Below are positions 35,019 through 46,813 of a stretch of 64,000 bases of DNA, in pieces. The notes under the pieces were generated by a model, which did no database searches, was not told where the DNA came from, and saw only the letters and a list, made by a program, of their open reading frames with translations. The stretch's first letter is position 1. Every line of letters starts with the position of its first letter. This stretch comes from JAFAGX01 sp035624215 (GTDB lineage: Bacteria; Acidobacteriota; Terriglobia; Terriglobales; Acidobacteriaceae). The position numbers and the translations under genes are program-made. The stretch covers positions 1 to 64,000 of the forward strand of contig DASPRY010000053.1 in the NCBI GenBank assembly GCA_035624215.1. The letters run 5' to 3'.

Positions 35019-35052
35019 GGCATTAACACTCGGCACTTAGCATTTAGCCAGG
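35019..35052. repeat. Degenerate word repeat, AGCATTTAGC type
   Basis: After the nuoA stop the sequence reads gcattaacactcggcacttagcatttagcc, variants of one ~8-10 base word, like the repeat at 18264-18310. It separates nuoA from the convergent acyltransferase gene. Confidence 0.45.
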
Positions 35053-35123
35053 AACGATCCCTTATAACTAATAAGAAATCCCAGCTGGGTTGCACCACTT
35101 TTGTGGCCAGCGCACTCCGCTGC

Positions 35124-37853
35124 TCATCGTACCTGAGCTGTGGGCCGCAGTGCCTCCCACATGGCAACAACTTGGGCCCTCAATTCTTCTGTGAGCTTCT
35201 CGTACGCGCATTCTGAGGCTTTCGACTCAGGCGGCGGCCAAATCGGATCGCCAAATCTGATCTGCAACGGCGCAAATTTCTGAAAGCGCTTTCCGCGCGG
35301 CCATGTCTCGTAGAACCCCTCGATTGCCACCGGAACCATCGGCACCTGATTATGAATAGAAAGAATGGCCGCGCCCTTCTTGAATTTCTTGGGCAAGCCA
35401 TCGATGGAGCGCTCGCCTTCCGGGTAAAGAATCAACACTCGTCCATGCCGCAAACCGAAGGTCCCGGCGCGCATGGCAGGAATGAGGTTCACGTCCGGAT
35501 CCACCAGCATGATGCGCAGCCATCGGGCCAACACGCGCAACAGCCCGGTTCCGAAATGTTCGCTGGTGCCAACGAAGAAGATGTCCCGGAATACGGGCCA
35601 CGGCAAAACGCTGCTCATGATTACGCCATCGATGTAGCTCTGATGGTTGGAGCAGATGAGGAAAGGGCCGGCTGGAGGAAGTTTCTCCAGACCACTGACG
35701 CGAAGATGAAAACGGTCGTATGCGAAGAGTGCGACCATGCGCGTGACCACATACCAGAATGCCTCATCAATTCGTCGTGAGCTGGCGAGTGCCAGCACTT
35801 CCGGATCAGTGGGTAACTCCTCAAGCACATTTTTCCAACCGACGAACGGTCGCGGAGTCATGGCGGGTTCACTCTCACGGACTAAATCAACCAGCTCGCG
35901 CACACTGTAGACTTCCGCCAGGCGGGATTCTTCAACCTTAGCGCCCAGCTCCTGCTCCAAGGCGGCGAGAAGTTCCACTCGCTGCATGGAGTCCAGACCG
36001 AGATCGAGTTCCAGATTGTCTGAAGGGCGGATGGATCGAGGTTTGATGCGGGAAGCCTGACGAATCACCGCAATCGCGCGTTGCGTCTCGGGTTCGTCGA
36101 GCCACGCTGAATCTTCGCTGCTCAATGGCTTTTCAGCTACGAGGGTTTCCTCAGCTTTTCCGGCTTGCTTTTCTTTTACGCGCCGCTCTATTTCGAACCG
36201 TTTCAGCTTGCGCGTGGTCGTGCGCGGCAGGCTCGCCTGCCATATTTCGTAGCTGCCGATTCGCTTCGTGGACGGAAGTTGCGCTGAGAGCCCTTCAATA
36301 TCGAAACGGATGACCTCCGTAACGTTCACGATTTTTCGCTGCCGGAGTACGTCGAAGTTGGGAACGATCACTGCGTGCAGACGATCCGATGTAGGATCGC
36401 CGGGCCGAGCTGCGAGACCCAAAACGCAGATTTCCTGGATGTAAGGCGATTTCAGGTAGTGCGCTTCCACTTCTTCGGGGTAGATATTCTTTCCATTGCT
36501 GAGGACGATCACCTCTTTTGTGCGTCCGGTAATAAAGAGGTTTCCGCCGGCATCGAAGTAGCCAAGATCGCCGGTGTGCAGCCAGCCGTCTCGCAACACC
36601 TCAGAGGTGGCTTCCGGGCGGTTCCAGTAACCTTTCATTACCAGGGCTCCGCGGATCGCGATCTCGCCAACCGGCTGCGGAATCCCCTCTGCGGACTTCG
36701 GCTGGAGTATCTTGCCCTGCACACCCCGAAGCGGGGGCCCGACAGAGCCGATCACGTTGTTCTCGGGCGGGGTAGCGAACGCGCCGCCAGCAGTTTCCGT
36801 CAGGCCGTAAGCTTGGAGAATGTCGATTCCCAGCGCATAGAAGTCGCGTGCGATTCCGGGATCGAAGCGGGAACCGCCGGTGACCAGATAGCGCATGTTA
36901 TGACCGAACAGCTGGTGGATCTTGCGAAAAAAGAGCTTTCCAGAATTCCAGCCAAGCTTGCGGCACAGGTGTGTGAGAGCCATCAATGAGCGGACCGCGA
37001 GTTTTGCCAGCTTGCCGCGCTGAGAAACTTCTTTGAAGATTCGTTCATGAATCAGGTAGAAGAATTGCGGGACGACCGCAAGCGCCGTGATATTCCTTTC
37101 AGCCAGGGCGCGGAGCAATTCGGTTGTGTTCAGCGTCTCGAGATAAACGATGCGCGATCCTTTGACCAGCGGCAGCAGCAGATTGGCCATTTGTGAAAGC
37201 ACGTGAAAGAGAGGAAGTACGCCTAGCAATGCATCTTCTGGGCCGATGTGCGCCCAGCCGAAAACCGCTTCCACTTCCCCCATCAGGTTGCCGTGCGTAA
37301 GCATGACCCCCTTGGGATCGGCAGTTGTGCCGGAGGTGTAGAGCAGGGAGGCGAGGTCATCGTCCGCTAAGGAAGCCGGAACGAAATCTCGCGGACCTGC
37401 AGCAAAGATCCTGTTGAGATCAGCTTGTGTAGCGTGAGCGCTGCTGGGGCTCAGCGCATCCATTCGCACGATGCATATGGCCGGTTCTAAGGCCGATTGG
37501 CCGATGACTGCCAGGTGCTTCTCATCGCAAAACAGCAGCGAGCTCCCACTGTCGTTTAGCAGCTTCGCAATTTGTGCGGCATGCAATGCGGTGTCGAGCG
37601 GAACGGCCACACATCCGGCAGCGATAATGCCTAGGTAGATTGCGACCCAGCGTGGGTGGTTGTCGGCCAAAATCGCAACTCGTGCCCCACGCTCGAGCTT
37701 TTGTCTCCGGAGCCAGGCGCCAATCGATTCCGCCATGTGGCGCAGCTCCGCGTAGGTGTAACTCTCTACCTCATCGCGATGTTGGATTTCCACTGCGATG
37801 TTATCGGGCCATCGGAGGGTGCAGTCGCGAAATAGATCGTAGAAGGTCGACAT
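35124..37853 (-). CDS. Three-domain protein: acyl-AMP ligase, acyl carrier, 1-acylglycerophosphate acyltransferase
   Basis: About 909 residues. Residues ~1-550 are an AMP-forming acyl ligase with LLYTSGTTADPKGVMLTH, QAYGLTETAG and TGDLGYFDAGG. Around 610-680 lies an acyl-carrier domain with the phosphopantetheine serine in LGLDSMQ. From ~710 comes a PlsC-type acyltransferase with NHQSYID (HX4D) and YPEGERS. Together they suggest a fatty acid is activated, held on the carrier arm and passed to a lysophospholipid, recalling Aas of E. coli but in reverse order and with a carrier. The ATG at 37853 is preferred over an upstream start at 37913. Minus strand, next to secA. Confidence 0.88.
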   Translation of the reverse strand: MSTFYDLFRDCTLRWPDNIAVEIQHRDEVESYTYAELRHMAESIGAWLRRQKLERGARVAILADNHPRWVAIYLGIIAAGCVAVPLDTALHAAQIAKLLNDSGSSLLFCDEKHLAVIGQSALEPAICIVRMDALSPSSAHATQADLNRIFAAGPRDFVPASLADDDLASLLYTSGTTADPKGVMLTHGNLMGEVEAVFGWAHIGPEDALLGVLPLFHVLSQMANLLLPLVKGSRIVYLETLNTTELLRALAERNITALAVVPQFFYLIHERIFKEVSQRGKLAKLAVRSLMALTHLCRKLGWNSGKLFFRKIHQLFGHNMRYLVTGGSRFDPGIARDFYALGIDILQAYGLTETAGGAFATPPENNVIGSVGPPLRGVQGKILQPKSAEGIPQPVGEIAIRGALVMKGYWNRPEATSEVLRDGWLHTGDLGYFDAGGNLFITGRTKEVIVLSNGKNIYPEEVEAHYLKSPYIQEICVLGLAARPGDPTSDRLHAVIVPNFDVLRQRKIVNVTEVIRFDIEGLSAQLPSTKRIGSYEIWQASLPRTTTRKLKRFEIERRVKEKQAGKAEETLVAEKPLSSEDSAWLDEPETQRAIAVIRQASRIKPRSIRPSDNLELDLGLDSMQRVELLAALEQELGAKVEESRLAEVYSVRELVDLVRESEPAMTPRPFVGWKNVLEELPTDPEVLALASSRRIDEAFWYVVTRMVALFAYDRFHLRVSGLEKLPPAGPFLICSNHQSYIDGVIMSSVLPWPVFRDIFFVGTSEHFGTGLLRVLARWLRIMLVDPDVNLIPAMRAGTFGLRHGRVLILYPEGERSIDGLPKKFKKGAAILSIHNQVPMVPVAIEGFYETWPRGKRFQKFAPLQIRFGDPIWPPPESKASECAYEKLTEELRAQVVAMWEALRPTAQVR

Positions 37854-37975
37854 TGGCCAGCGGGAAATCTTACATGATGGGTCGTTCCCGCGACGTACCT
37901 CGTTGCCAGGCATCTAATATGCTAGGCTCTTAGACATACCGGGCCGGTCTGCCCGCCCGCCGAAGGATCCAGGAC

Positions 37976-40954
<2,979 letters not shown>

Positions 40955-40987
40955 TTCATCTAGGCTTCTATGCCTTTCCTGAAATCA

Positions 40988-41012
40988 GCCGCAATTTTGC
41001 GGTTTATTGGCA
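40988..41012 (+). terminator. Weak hairpin after secA
   Basis: CCGCAATTTTGCGG (stem ccgca/tgcgg) is followed by TTTATTGG, 35 bases after the secA stop. The stem is short and the T run is poor, so only a possible terminator. Confidence 0.35.
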
Positions 41013-41098
41013 TCGTCCAAATTACTCGACCACAAAAAGCGCTTAATGATCCATTGTCCCGACCGCGAGAGTGCTAGCTGTTTCTGTTCGCATGGGCT

Positions 41099-41779
41099 AT
41101 GATCTGGGCCTTGCTTCTGGCTACAAAACCCGCAGCGCTCTTGTGTCTGCTCTCAGTACTCGTGGCGCCGCTGAGCGCGTCGGATAGTAACAACTCGTCC
41201 CTTTCAACCAGCCCACAGGTTGGCTTCTCTGCCGATGACTTCGACTGGCGCCAAATGGTTCCGTATCTTTCAGTGGCTGCGGCTTTGCCCGGAGAGCAAG
41301 GCATCAAGGCGATACTGGAAAATTCCAGGGTACTTCGCGTCTATGTGGCAAACGACGTTCGCACGGAGTGTGCGCGGAATAAGGCCCAATGTCCTGGCGA
41401 AAGCTCGATGTATGGGGAAGTCACAAGAAGAATTGACGAGATCGTGCAGGAAGAGATTTTTCGTAAGAACAAATCGGCAATTGTCGACCATCCACTGACA
41501 CGCCGCCCGTTTCCTTTCTCTGAGATTGCGGTCGTCAAGAGCGAAAAGCGGCAAGACGCATACCTCATCCTTGCGCTAGCTGACCGCAGCTACACGGCGG
41601 CGCAGGTGGAAGCGAAATATGGCGCGCCGTATGACACGGACATTTTCCAGTGGTACAGCGTTTTCAAATACCGGCTGGACAGCGCACGTTACAGCAGCAA
41701 GGCCGTTTTCGAGGTCGATCCGGTGGATGGCGCGGTGATGAAGGTCGCGATCAGTTTGAAATCGAAGAAACGCCGCTAA
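41099..41779 (+). CDS. Exported hypothetical protein
   Basis: 226 residues with a signal-peptide-like hydrophobic start (MIWALLLATKPAALLCLLSV). The rest is a mixed soluble domain: RVLRVYVANDVRTECARNK, RRIDEIVQEEIFRKN, then VEAKYGAPYDTDIFQWYSVF. I recognise no family. It stands alone on the plus strand, ending about 35 bases before the convergent YXWGXW gene. Confidence 0.6.
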   Translation: MIWALLLATKPAALLCLLSVLVAPLSASDSNNSSLSTSPQVGFSADDFDWRQMVPYLSVAAALPGEQGIKAILENSRVLRVYVANDVRTECARNKAQCPGESSMYGEVTRRIDEIVQEEIFRKNKSAIVDHPLTRRPFPFSEIAVVKSEKRQDAYLILALADRSYTAAQVEAKYGAPYDTDIFQWYSVFKYRLDSARYSSKAVFEVDPVDGAVMKVAISLKSKKRR

Positions 41780-41814
41780 CCCATTTCTGATCCCGGAGCA
41801 TTCTTCCGGCCAGC

Positions 41815-42960
41815 TTATCGGAACTGCCCGCGGTGAGGCTCTTCGGTGCGCGGCTCGGATGGCGAATGCGGCGCAGGTTGTGGGCGAGGCGCTTCCTGGG
41901 GGCGTGCTTCATTCTCGCGGGGATACGCACTACCTGGATGCGGTGCTGTTTCCGTCCGAGGAACAGTCTCTGCCGGGGGTTGGGTCCCACGTGACGGGAT
42001 TGTCGGCTCATAGGAACTTGGTGGACGAGGAAGGTTCGGTCGAGGGGCACCTTCTGCACCGTTTCCGGTGACTCCTCTTCCGGGAGTTTCTCCGTTTAAA
42101 GTAGTCGGAGGACGGGGTACATCGTTGCGGGGCATCGGATTGTTGCCCGCCACTCCCGTTTGTGTGTTGCTTCCTGGACGCGGGACGTTGTTACCGCCCA
42201 AAACTGGACGCTTCTCAGGCGCCTTGTACGGTGCTCCCGCGCGGCTGGCTGCGATCACGCCGCGTCCGCTGAGCTCACCGGGCTTCGCTGTGGCTGCGAT
42301 GGGTGGACGCCCTTGGTTGACCGAAGCGCGCAGCTGCGGATTCGTCTTGGCGGCAGCCTCATGTTGAAGCTGCGCTGGCGTGGGGTCGATGTGTGTCTCT
42401 CTCGCCGCGGCTTCCTGCTCCGCAGTTGGGGTGGCAACAATTCCACCTGGGCCACCGTTGTAGCTGACTCGATTAATGGTGGTTGTGTTGTTGTTGATCA
42501 CCGTGGTGTTATAAACATTGCGAACATTGACCACATTCACATTATTGACGGTCTGGTTGTAGTAGAAATGGTTTTCTCTCCAGTAGCCGCCGTAGTAGCC
42601 CGTTCCCGTATAGCCATAACCGTAGGGGATGCCGCCGTAGAAGCCGACAACCGGTCCCCAATATCCGGGATGCCAGTAGTACAAGCCTCCGCCATAAGCC
42701 CAGTATCCGGGCGTCCACAAATAACCTGGTTGAGGCGCCAGCACCCAGGTTCCCGGTACCCAGTAATAGCCGTATGGTCCCCACGCCCAGTATCCTGGAG
42801 TCCAAATGTAGCCTTCGGCAGGACAGAGAGGCTGCGCGTAGACAGGCAGCGCAGGCGGCCCGAAATTCACAGAGATAAACACACCTGCGGAAGCGGCGCC
42901 GGACATGGCTAAAAGAACAACAGCAAGTAATAGCTGTCGAAGCGAGCGATTAATCTTCAT
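41815..42960 (-). CDS. YXWGXW-repeat exported protein with proline-rich tail
   Basis: 381 residues with a signal peptide (LRQLLLAVVLLAMSGAASAG). Residues ~50-110 hold the repeats: GYIWTPGYWAWGPYGYYWVPG, GYLWTPGYWAYGGGLYYWHPG and similar W-x-P-G-Y-W units. Next comes a Tyr/Asn-rich part (NVNVVNVRNVYNTTVINNNT), then a long Pro/Arg/Glu-rich tail. Such proteins are known in acidobacteria and proteobacteria, probably in the periplasm or outer surface; the role is unknown. AT-rich codons in the Asn run are low-complexity. Confidence 0.75.
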   Translation of the reverse strand: MKINRSLRQLLLAVVLLAMSGAASAGVFISVNFGPPALPVYAQPLCPAEGYIWTPGYWAWGPYGYYWVPGTWVLAPQPGYLWTPGYWAYGGGLYYWHPGYWGPVVGFYGGIPYGYGYTGTGYYGGYWRENHFYYNQTVNNVNVVNVRNVYNTTVINNNTTTINRVSYNGGPGGIVATPTAEQEAAARETHIDPTPAQLQHEAAAKTNPQLRASVNQGRPPIAATAKPGELSGRGVIAASRAGAPYKAPEKRPVLGGNNVPRPGSNTQTGVAGNNPMPRNDVPRPPTTLNGETPGRGVTGNGAEGAPRPNLPRPPSSYEPTIPSRGTQPPAETVPRTETAPHPGSAYPRENEARPQEAPRPQPAPHSPSEPRTEEPHRGQFR

Positions 42961-43115
42961 GTCAATTCCAGGTTCTCACTCATACAAACGCGCTCGGCGG
43001 GAATATGTTGCGGCACCCGAAAGTGCCTGGCACGGCTGGACTTCCAAGCATCGCTTGGCTGCTGAGCCGCGGAAGGTGCCGCAGGACACGCTCAAATCAC
43101 AACGAAAAACCCGGA

Positions 43116-44420
43116 TCAACCGCGAGCCGCGGGAGCTACCGCCTTCTTGGGGAGAATTTCTCCGATGCGACGGATTTGTGCTCCGATGCCGCGCAGTTTC
43201 TCTTCAATGTTTTCGTAGCCGCGATCGATGTGGTACACGCGGTCGATGATGGTCTCGCCATCGGCAATAAGGGCGGCGAGGACCAGCGATGCTGAAGCGC
43301 GCAGGTCGGAAGCCAGGACCGCTGCAGAACTCAACGGGGTCTTGCCGCGAACGATGGCACGTCTGCCTTCGATTTTAATATTCGCGCCCATCCGCACCAG
43401 TTCCAGCGCGTGCATAAAACGGTTTTCGAAAATGTTCTCGGTGACGATCGAAGTGCCCTCCGCCTGGGTAGCAAGCGCCATATACTGTGCCTGCACGTCG
43501 GTCGGAAAGCCGGGATACTCTTCGGTGATCATGTCGGAGGCGTGAAGAGGGTTGTCGCCCATCACGCGCACCGAGTCGTTGCTGACAGCCGTCTTCACTC
43601 CGACTTCTCCGAGTTTCTGCAAAACAGTGCCGACGTGATCGGGGTCGCAGCCGGCGACATGGAGATCCCCGCCGCTGATTGCTCCAGCAATTACAAATGT
43701 TGCAGCTTCGATGCGGTCTGGAATAATGCGATGTTTGGCACCGTGCAGCTTGTCCACGCCCTTGATATGGATGGTTGCCGAGCCTGCGCCTTCAATGCGG
43801 GCACCCATCTTGTTGAGCAAAGCAGCAAGGTCGGCGACTTCGGGCTCGCGGGCGCAGTTGAGCATCAGGGTTTCCCCTTCCGCGAGGGTGGCAGCCATCA
43901 GCAGGTCTTCCGTGCCAGTCACGGTAATCTTGTCAAAGACAATTTCAGCGCCTCTCAAGCGTTTAGCGCTGGCCTCGACGTAGCCGTGTTCCTGCTTGAT
44001 GGTCGCGCCGAGACGCTCGAGCCCTTTGATGTGAAGATCGATTGGACGAGCCCCGATAGCACATCCGCCGGGCAAAGAAACGCGAGCGCGTCCGCAACGC
44101 GCCACCAGCGGCCCCAGAACCAGGGTAGAGGCTCGCATGGTTTTCACCAGGTCATAAGAAGCCTCGGGCGAAGCGAGTTCGCGGCACGAAATTGTGGTTC
44201 GATGTTGGGCCCGTCCGTAGCCGAGCTCAACCTCAGCCCCCATAGCTGCCAGCAACTTGCGCGTAGTCTCGATATCGCGCACCTGCGGTATGTTTTCGAG
44301 GATAACCGGTTCATCGGTAAGTAAGGCGGCAGCCATCGCAGGCAGAGCTGCATTCTTGGCTCCGCTGACACGTACGGTTCCCAGCAATGGAGCTCCGCCC
44401 CGGATTACGAATTTGTCCAT
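43116..44420 (-). CDS. murA: UDP-N-acetylglucosamine 1-carboxyvinyltransferase
   Basis: About 434 residues. The N-terminus MDKFVIRGGAPLLGTVRVSGAKNAAL carries the conserved K-N pair, and the catalytic cysteine loop is PGGCAIGARPIDLHI, so the enzyme should be fosfomycin-sensitive. It transfers enolpyruvate from PEP to UDP-GlcNAc, the first peptidoglycan step. The ATG at 44420 begins the conserved domain; an upstream start at 44465 adds a leader with no match. Next to murQ on the same strand, with about 185 bases between. Confidence 0.96.
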   Translation of the reverse strand: MDKFVIRGGAPLLGTVRVSGAKNAALPAMAAALLTDEPVILENIPQVRDIETTRKLLAAMGAEVELGYGRAQHRTTISCRELASPEASYDLVKTMRASTLVLGPLVARCGRARVSLPGGCAIGARPIDLHIKGLERLGATIKQEHGYVEASAKRLRGAEIVFDKITVTGTEDLLMAATLAEGETLMLNCAREPEVADLAALLNKMGARIEGAGSATIHIKGVDKLHGAKHRIIPDRIEAATFVIAGAISGGDLHVAGCDPDHVGTVLQKLGEVGVKTAVSNDSVRVMGDNPLHASDMITEEYPGFPTDVQAQYMALATQAEGTSIVTENIFENRFMHALELVRMGANIKIEGRRAIVRGKTPLSSAAVLASDLRASASLVLAALIADGETIIDRVYHIDRGYENIEEKLRGIGAQIRRIGEILPKKAVAPAARG

Positions 44421-44605
44421 ACCAACTTTATTCCCTGGGACAACGTCGAACAGCGCAAGCCCCATGGATCACGTCCAGTCTGTGGCGCTTTTCTATTGTA
44501 GCGGGGAAAAAGTTGCCGGTAATCAAAGTGTGTTAATCGGAAGGGCACGACCGCTCGGAATGGAACTCAAGCTGCTTTGATCGGGCCGTCTAAGGAGGGT
44601 CTGTA

Positions 44606-45529
44606 TTACATGGACCGAGCCAGCGCAATAGCGCGACGGACATTGCGCCTGGCAGCGGTTAGACTCCGAGCGGCCTCAGCACGACTAACTCCGGTCTGCA
44701 GCATGACTAAGGCGACGGGAACACTGTTTCCCGCGGACTTCAGGGCTCGCCTGGCCGTCGTCCGATCGGTACCTGTGGCAAGCTGCAGAATCATGATGCC
44801 GCGCTCCCGTAGCTTTTCGTTCTTAACACGGACATTGACCATCAGGTTGCCATAAATGCAACCGAGACGCGCCATCGCTCCAGTGGAAAGCATATTTAGC
44901 ACCATTTTCTGTGCAGTGCCGGCCTTCATGCGGCTGGATCCAGCGACAACTTCGGAGCCAACTTCGATCACGACGGCGAGATGCGCCGCCCGCGCCAGCG
45001 CCGAATGTGGGTTGCAGGTTACCGCAACCGTTTTGGCGCCCTTGCGTCGAGCATACTCGATGGCGGCGATGGTGAAGGGGGTGCGGCCACTGGCGGCGAT
45101 TCCGACCACCACATCGTTTTTGCCGGGCTTCTTCTTAGCGATTTCGCGTTGGCCCAACCGACCGGAGTCCTCACTCTCCTCGACGGCGCCCAGCAGGGCC
45201 TTGGCGCCTCCGGCGATTACAAACTGTACGGTTCTCGGATCGGTGTTGAAAGTTGGCGGGCACTCGGCGGCATCGAGTGCGGCAATGCGGCCGCTGGTTC
45301 CAGCCCCCACATAGATGAGTCGCCCACCGCGTTTTAGAGCTGCCTCTACCAGGTCGATGGCTTTTGCGATCTGTGGCAGGACCCGCTTGACGGCTACCGC
45401 CGCTTTAGCGTCTTCGTTATTGATTATGCGTGCGATCTCGATCGAAGATTTGACGTCCAGATGACGTGAAGCTGGATTGCTTTGCTCGGTGAGCAAGCGG
45501 CTCAAGTTCTTCGCATCGGCACCCTTCAC
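44606..45529 (-). CDS. murQ: N-acetylmuramic acid 6-phosphate etherase
   Basis: About 307 residues. SIS-type fold with GRLIYVGAGTSGRIAALDAAE, ECPPTFNTD and the C-terminal RMKAGTAQKMVLNMLSTGAM. MurQ splits the lactyl ether of MurNAc-6-phosphate to give GlcNAc-6-phosphate in muropeptide recycling. The GTG at 45529 gives the normal length (E. coli 298) and shares a base with the upstream TAG (TAGTG), a coupling signature. A longer frame runs back into the hydrolase gene and is not plausible. Confidence 0.94.
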   Translation of the reverse strand: MKGADAKNLSRLLTEQSNPASRHLDVKSSIEIARIINNEDAKAAVAVKRVLPQIAKAIDLVEAALKRGGRLIYVGAGTSGRIAALDAAECPPTFNTDPRTVQFVIAGGAKALLGAVEESEDSGRLGQREIAKKKPGKNDVVVGIAASGRTPFTIAAIEYARRKGAKTVAVTCNPHSALARAAHLAVVIEVGSEVVAGSSRMKAGTAQKMVLNMLSTGAMARLGCIYGNLMVNVRVKNEKLRERGIMILQLATGTDRTTARRALKSAGNSVPVALVMLQTGVSRAEAARSLTAARRNVRRAIALARSM

Positions 45530-46653
45530 TAGCTTTTCTCCAGAGCTTCGACTACCGCATCGTGAAATGCAGGTCGTACCTGCTTGATGGCCTCGTTCCT
45601 GCAATCGGGCCAAGTCCGATTGGTCAGCAGAGTTACAGACATCTGACGCTGTGGATCGATCCAGAGCGAGGTTCCCGTGTATCCCAGATGCCCAAACGAG
45701 CTATCGGAAAAATGTTTGCCTGACTGCGACGGAGGTGAGGCAGTGTCCCATCCGAGTGCGCGAGAGGTTCCTGGAGGGGTAGATTCGCGGCGGGTGAAAA
45801 GCGACAAAGTTTCTGGACGAACAATCGGGCTGCCACCTTGCAGCATGGTATGAGCAAAGGTCGCCAAATCTTCCGCTGTGGAGAAAAGGCCGGCGTGCCC
45901 AGCAACCCCCTCCATGACACTGGCGTTTTCATCCTGGACCTCGCCTTGAATAATGCGCCGGCGAAAAGATTGATCGTCTGCGGTCGGCGGAACGGAAGCC
46001 CACCAATGCAGCGGAGGATCGAATGTTGTGTGCGCCATGCCCAAAGGCCCAAAGATTTCTTGGCGGCAAAAGTGGTCGAGGGCGTCTTGGGCAAGCCGCT
46101 CGAGCGCCACCCCCAAAATGATGAAACCAATATCGCTATACTCAGCGGCCGAGCCGGGATCATGTTTTAGCGGAGTCTGGAATGCCGCGGACAAAAGCGC
46201 ATCGCGATCGCGCGCTTTCAGGAACAGTTTCTCGTAGGCGGGTAAGCCGGAAGAATGAGCCAGCAGCATGCGCATCGTGACCTGTCGACGCCGTTCCTCA
46301 TCGCCTTTGAATTCCGGCACGATGGAGACTACAGGCGTGTCCAGGTCGAGCAAGCCCCGCTCGTAAAGAATCATCGCCATGCTGGTGGTGGCAACGACTT
46401 TGGTAAGCGATGCGAGATCGAAAATGCTCGCGGTGGTGGCTTCTGGGGTGTCAGCTTCGTACAAGAAGTGACCAAAAGCTTTCAGGCAAACCAGCGTTCC
46501 ACGGTGCGTAACCGCCACAGACGCGGCCGGGAAAGCGCGTTCCGCAATCGATCGGGTCAGCAATTCAAAAGCTTGCGCGAAGACTGCGTCTTGGCCTTCA
46601 TAAGCGACCGCTGGTGCTCGGGCCGGCTTGATGACTGGAGAGTTGTCCGCCAA
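45529..46653 (-). CDS. Serine hydrolase (beta-lactamase/class C family) coupled to murQ
   Basis: 374 residues. SxxK as SLTKV near residue 82, tyrosine motif YSDIGF and C-terminal HLGYTGTS (the HxG box). No signal peptide is evident, so it may act in the cytoplasm. It is translationally coupled to murQ. In Bacillus the murQ operon also carries a similar serine hydrolase (ybbE/amiE region). A role in cleaving muropeptide peptides or esters during cell-wall recycling is inferred, not shown. Confidence 0.85.
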   Translation of the reverse strand: MADNSPVIKPARAPAVAYEGQDAVFAQAFELLTRSIAERAFPAASVAVTHRGTLVCLKAFGHFLYEADTPEATTASIFDLASLTKVVATTSMAMILYERGLLDLDTPVVSIVPEFKGDEERRRQVTMRMLLAHSSGLPAYEKLFLKARDRDALLSAAFQTPLKHDPGSAAEYSDIGFIILGVALERLAQDALDHFCRQEIFGPLGMAHTTFDPPLHWWASVPPTADDQSFRRRIIQGEVQDENASVMEGVAGHAGLFSTAEDLATFAHTMLQGGSPIVRPETLSLFTRRESTPPGTSRALGWDTASPPSQSGKHFSDSSFGHLGYTGTSLWIDPQRQMSVTLLTNRTWPDCRNEAIKQVRPAFHDAVVEALEKS

Positions 46654-46813
46654 CGATGTAGTGTGTCCGATGTTCGGGTTATAGCAAAAGATGCGGTAAG
46701 CGGTAAAGATTGCCCATGGTACCTGGAGGGTGTGGATGTGGTGCCTTACTCATGTGCTGTGTAAATGATGGTAAGTTTGCCTTCGGGGCAGAGAACGAAC
46801 CGCGCCCTTGTGT

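Noticed and set aside
43410..44324. Plus-strand frame opposite murA
   Set aside because: It shadows a conserved gene and carries no recognised motif.
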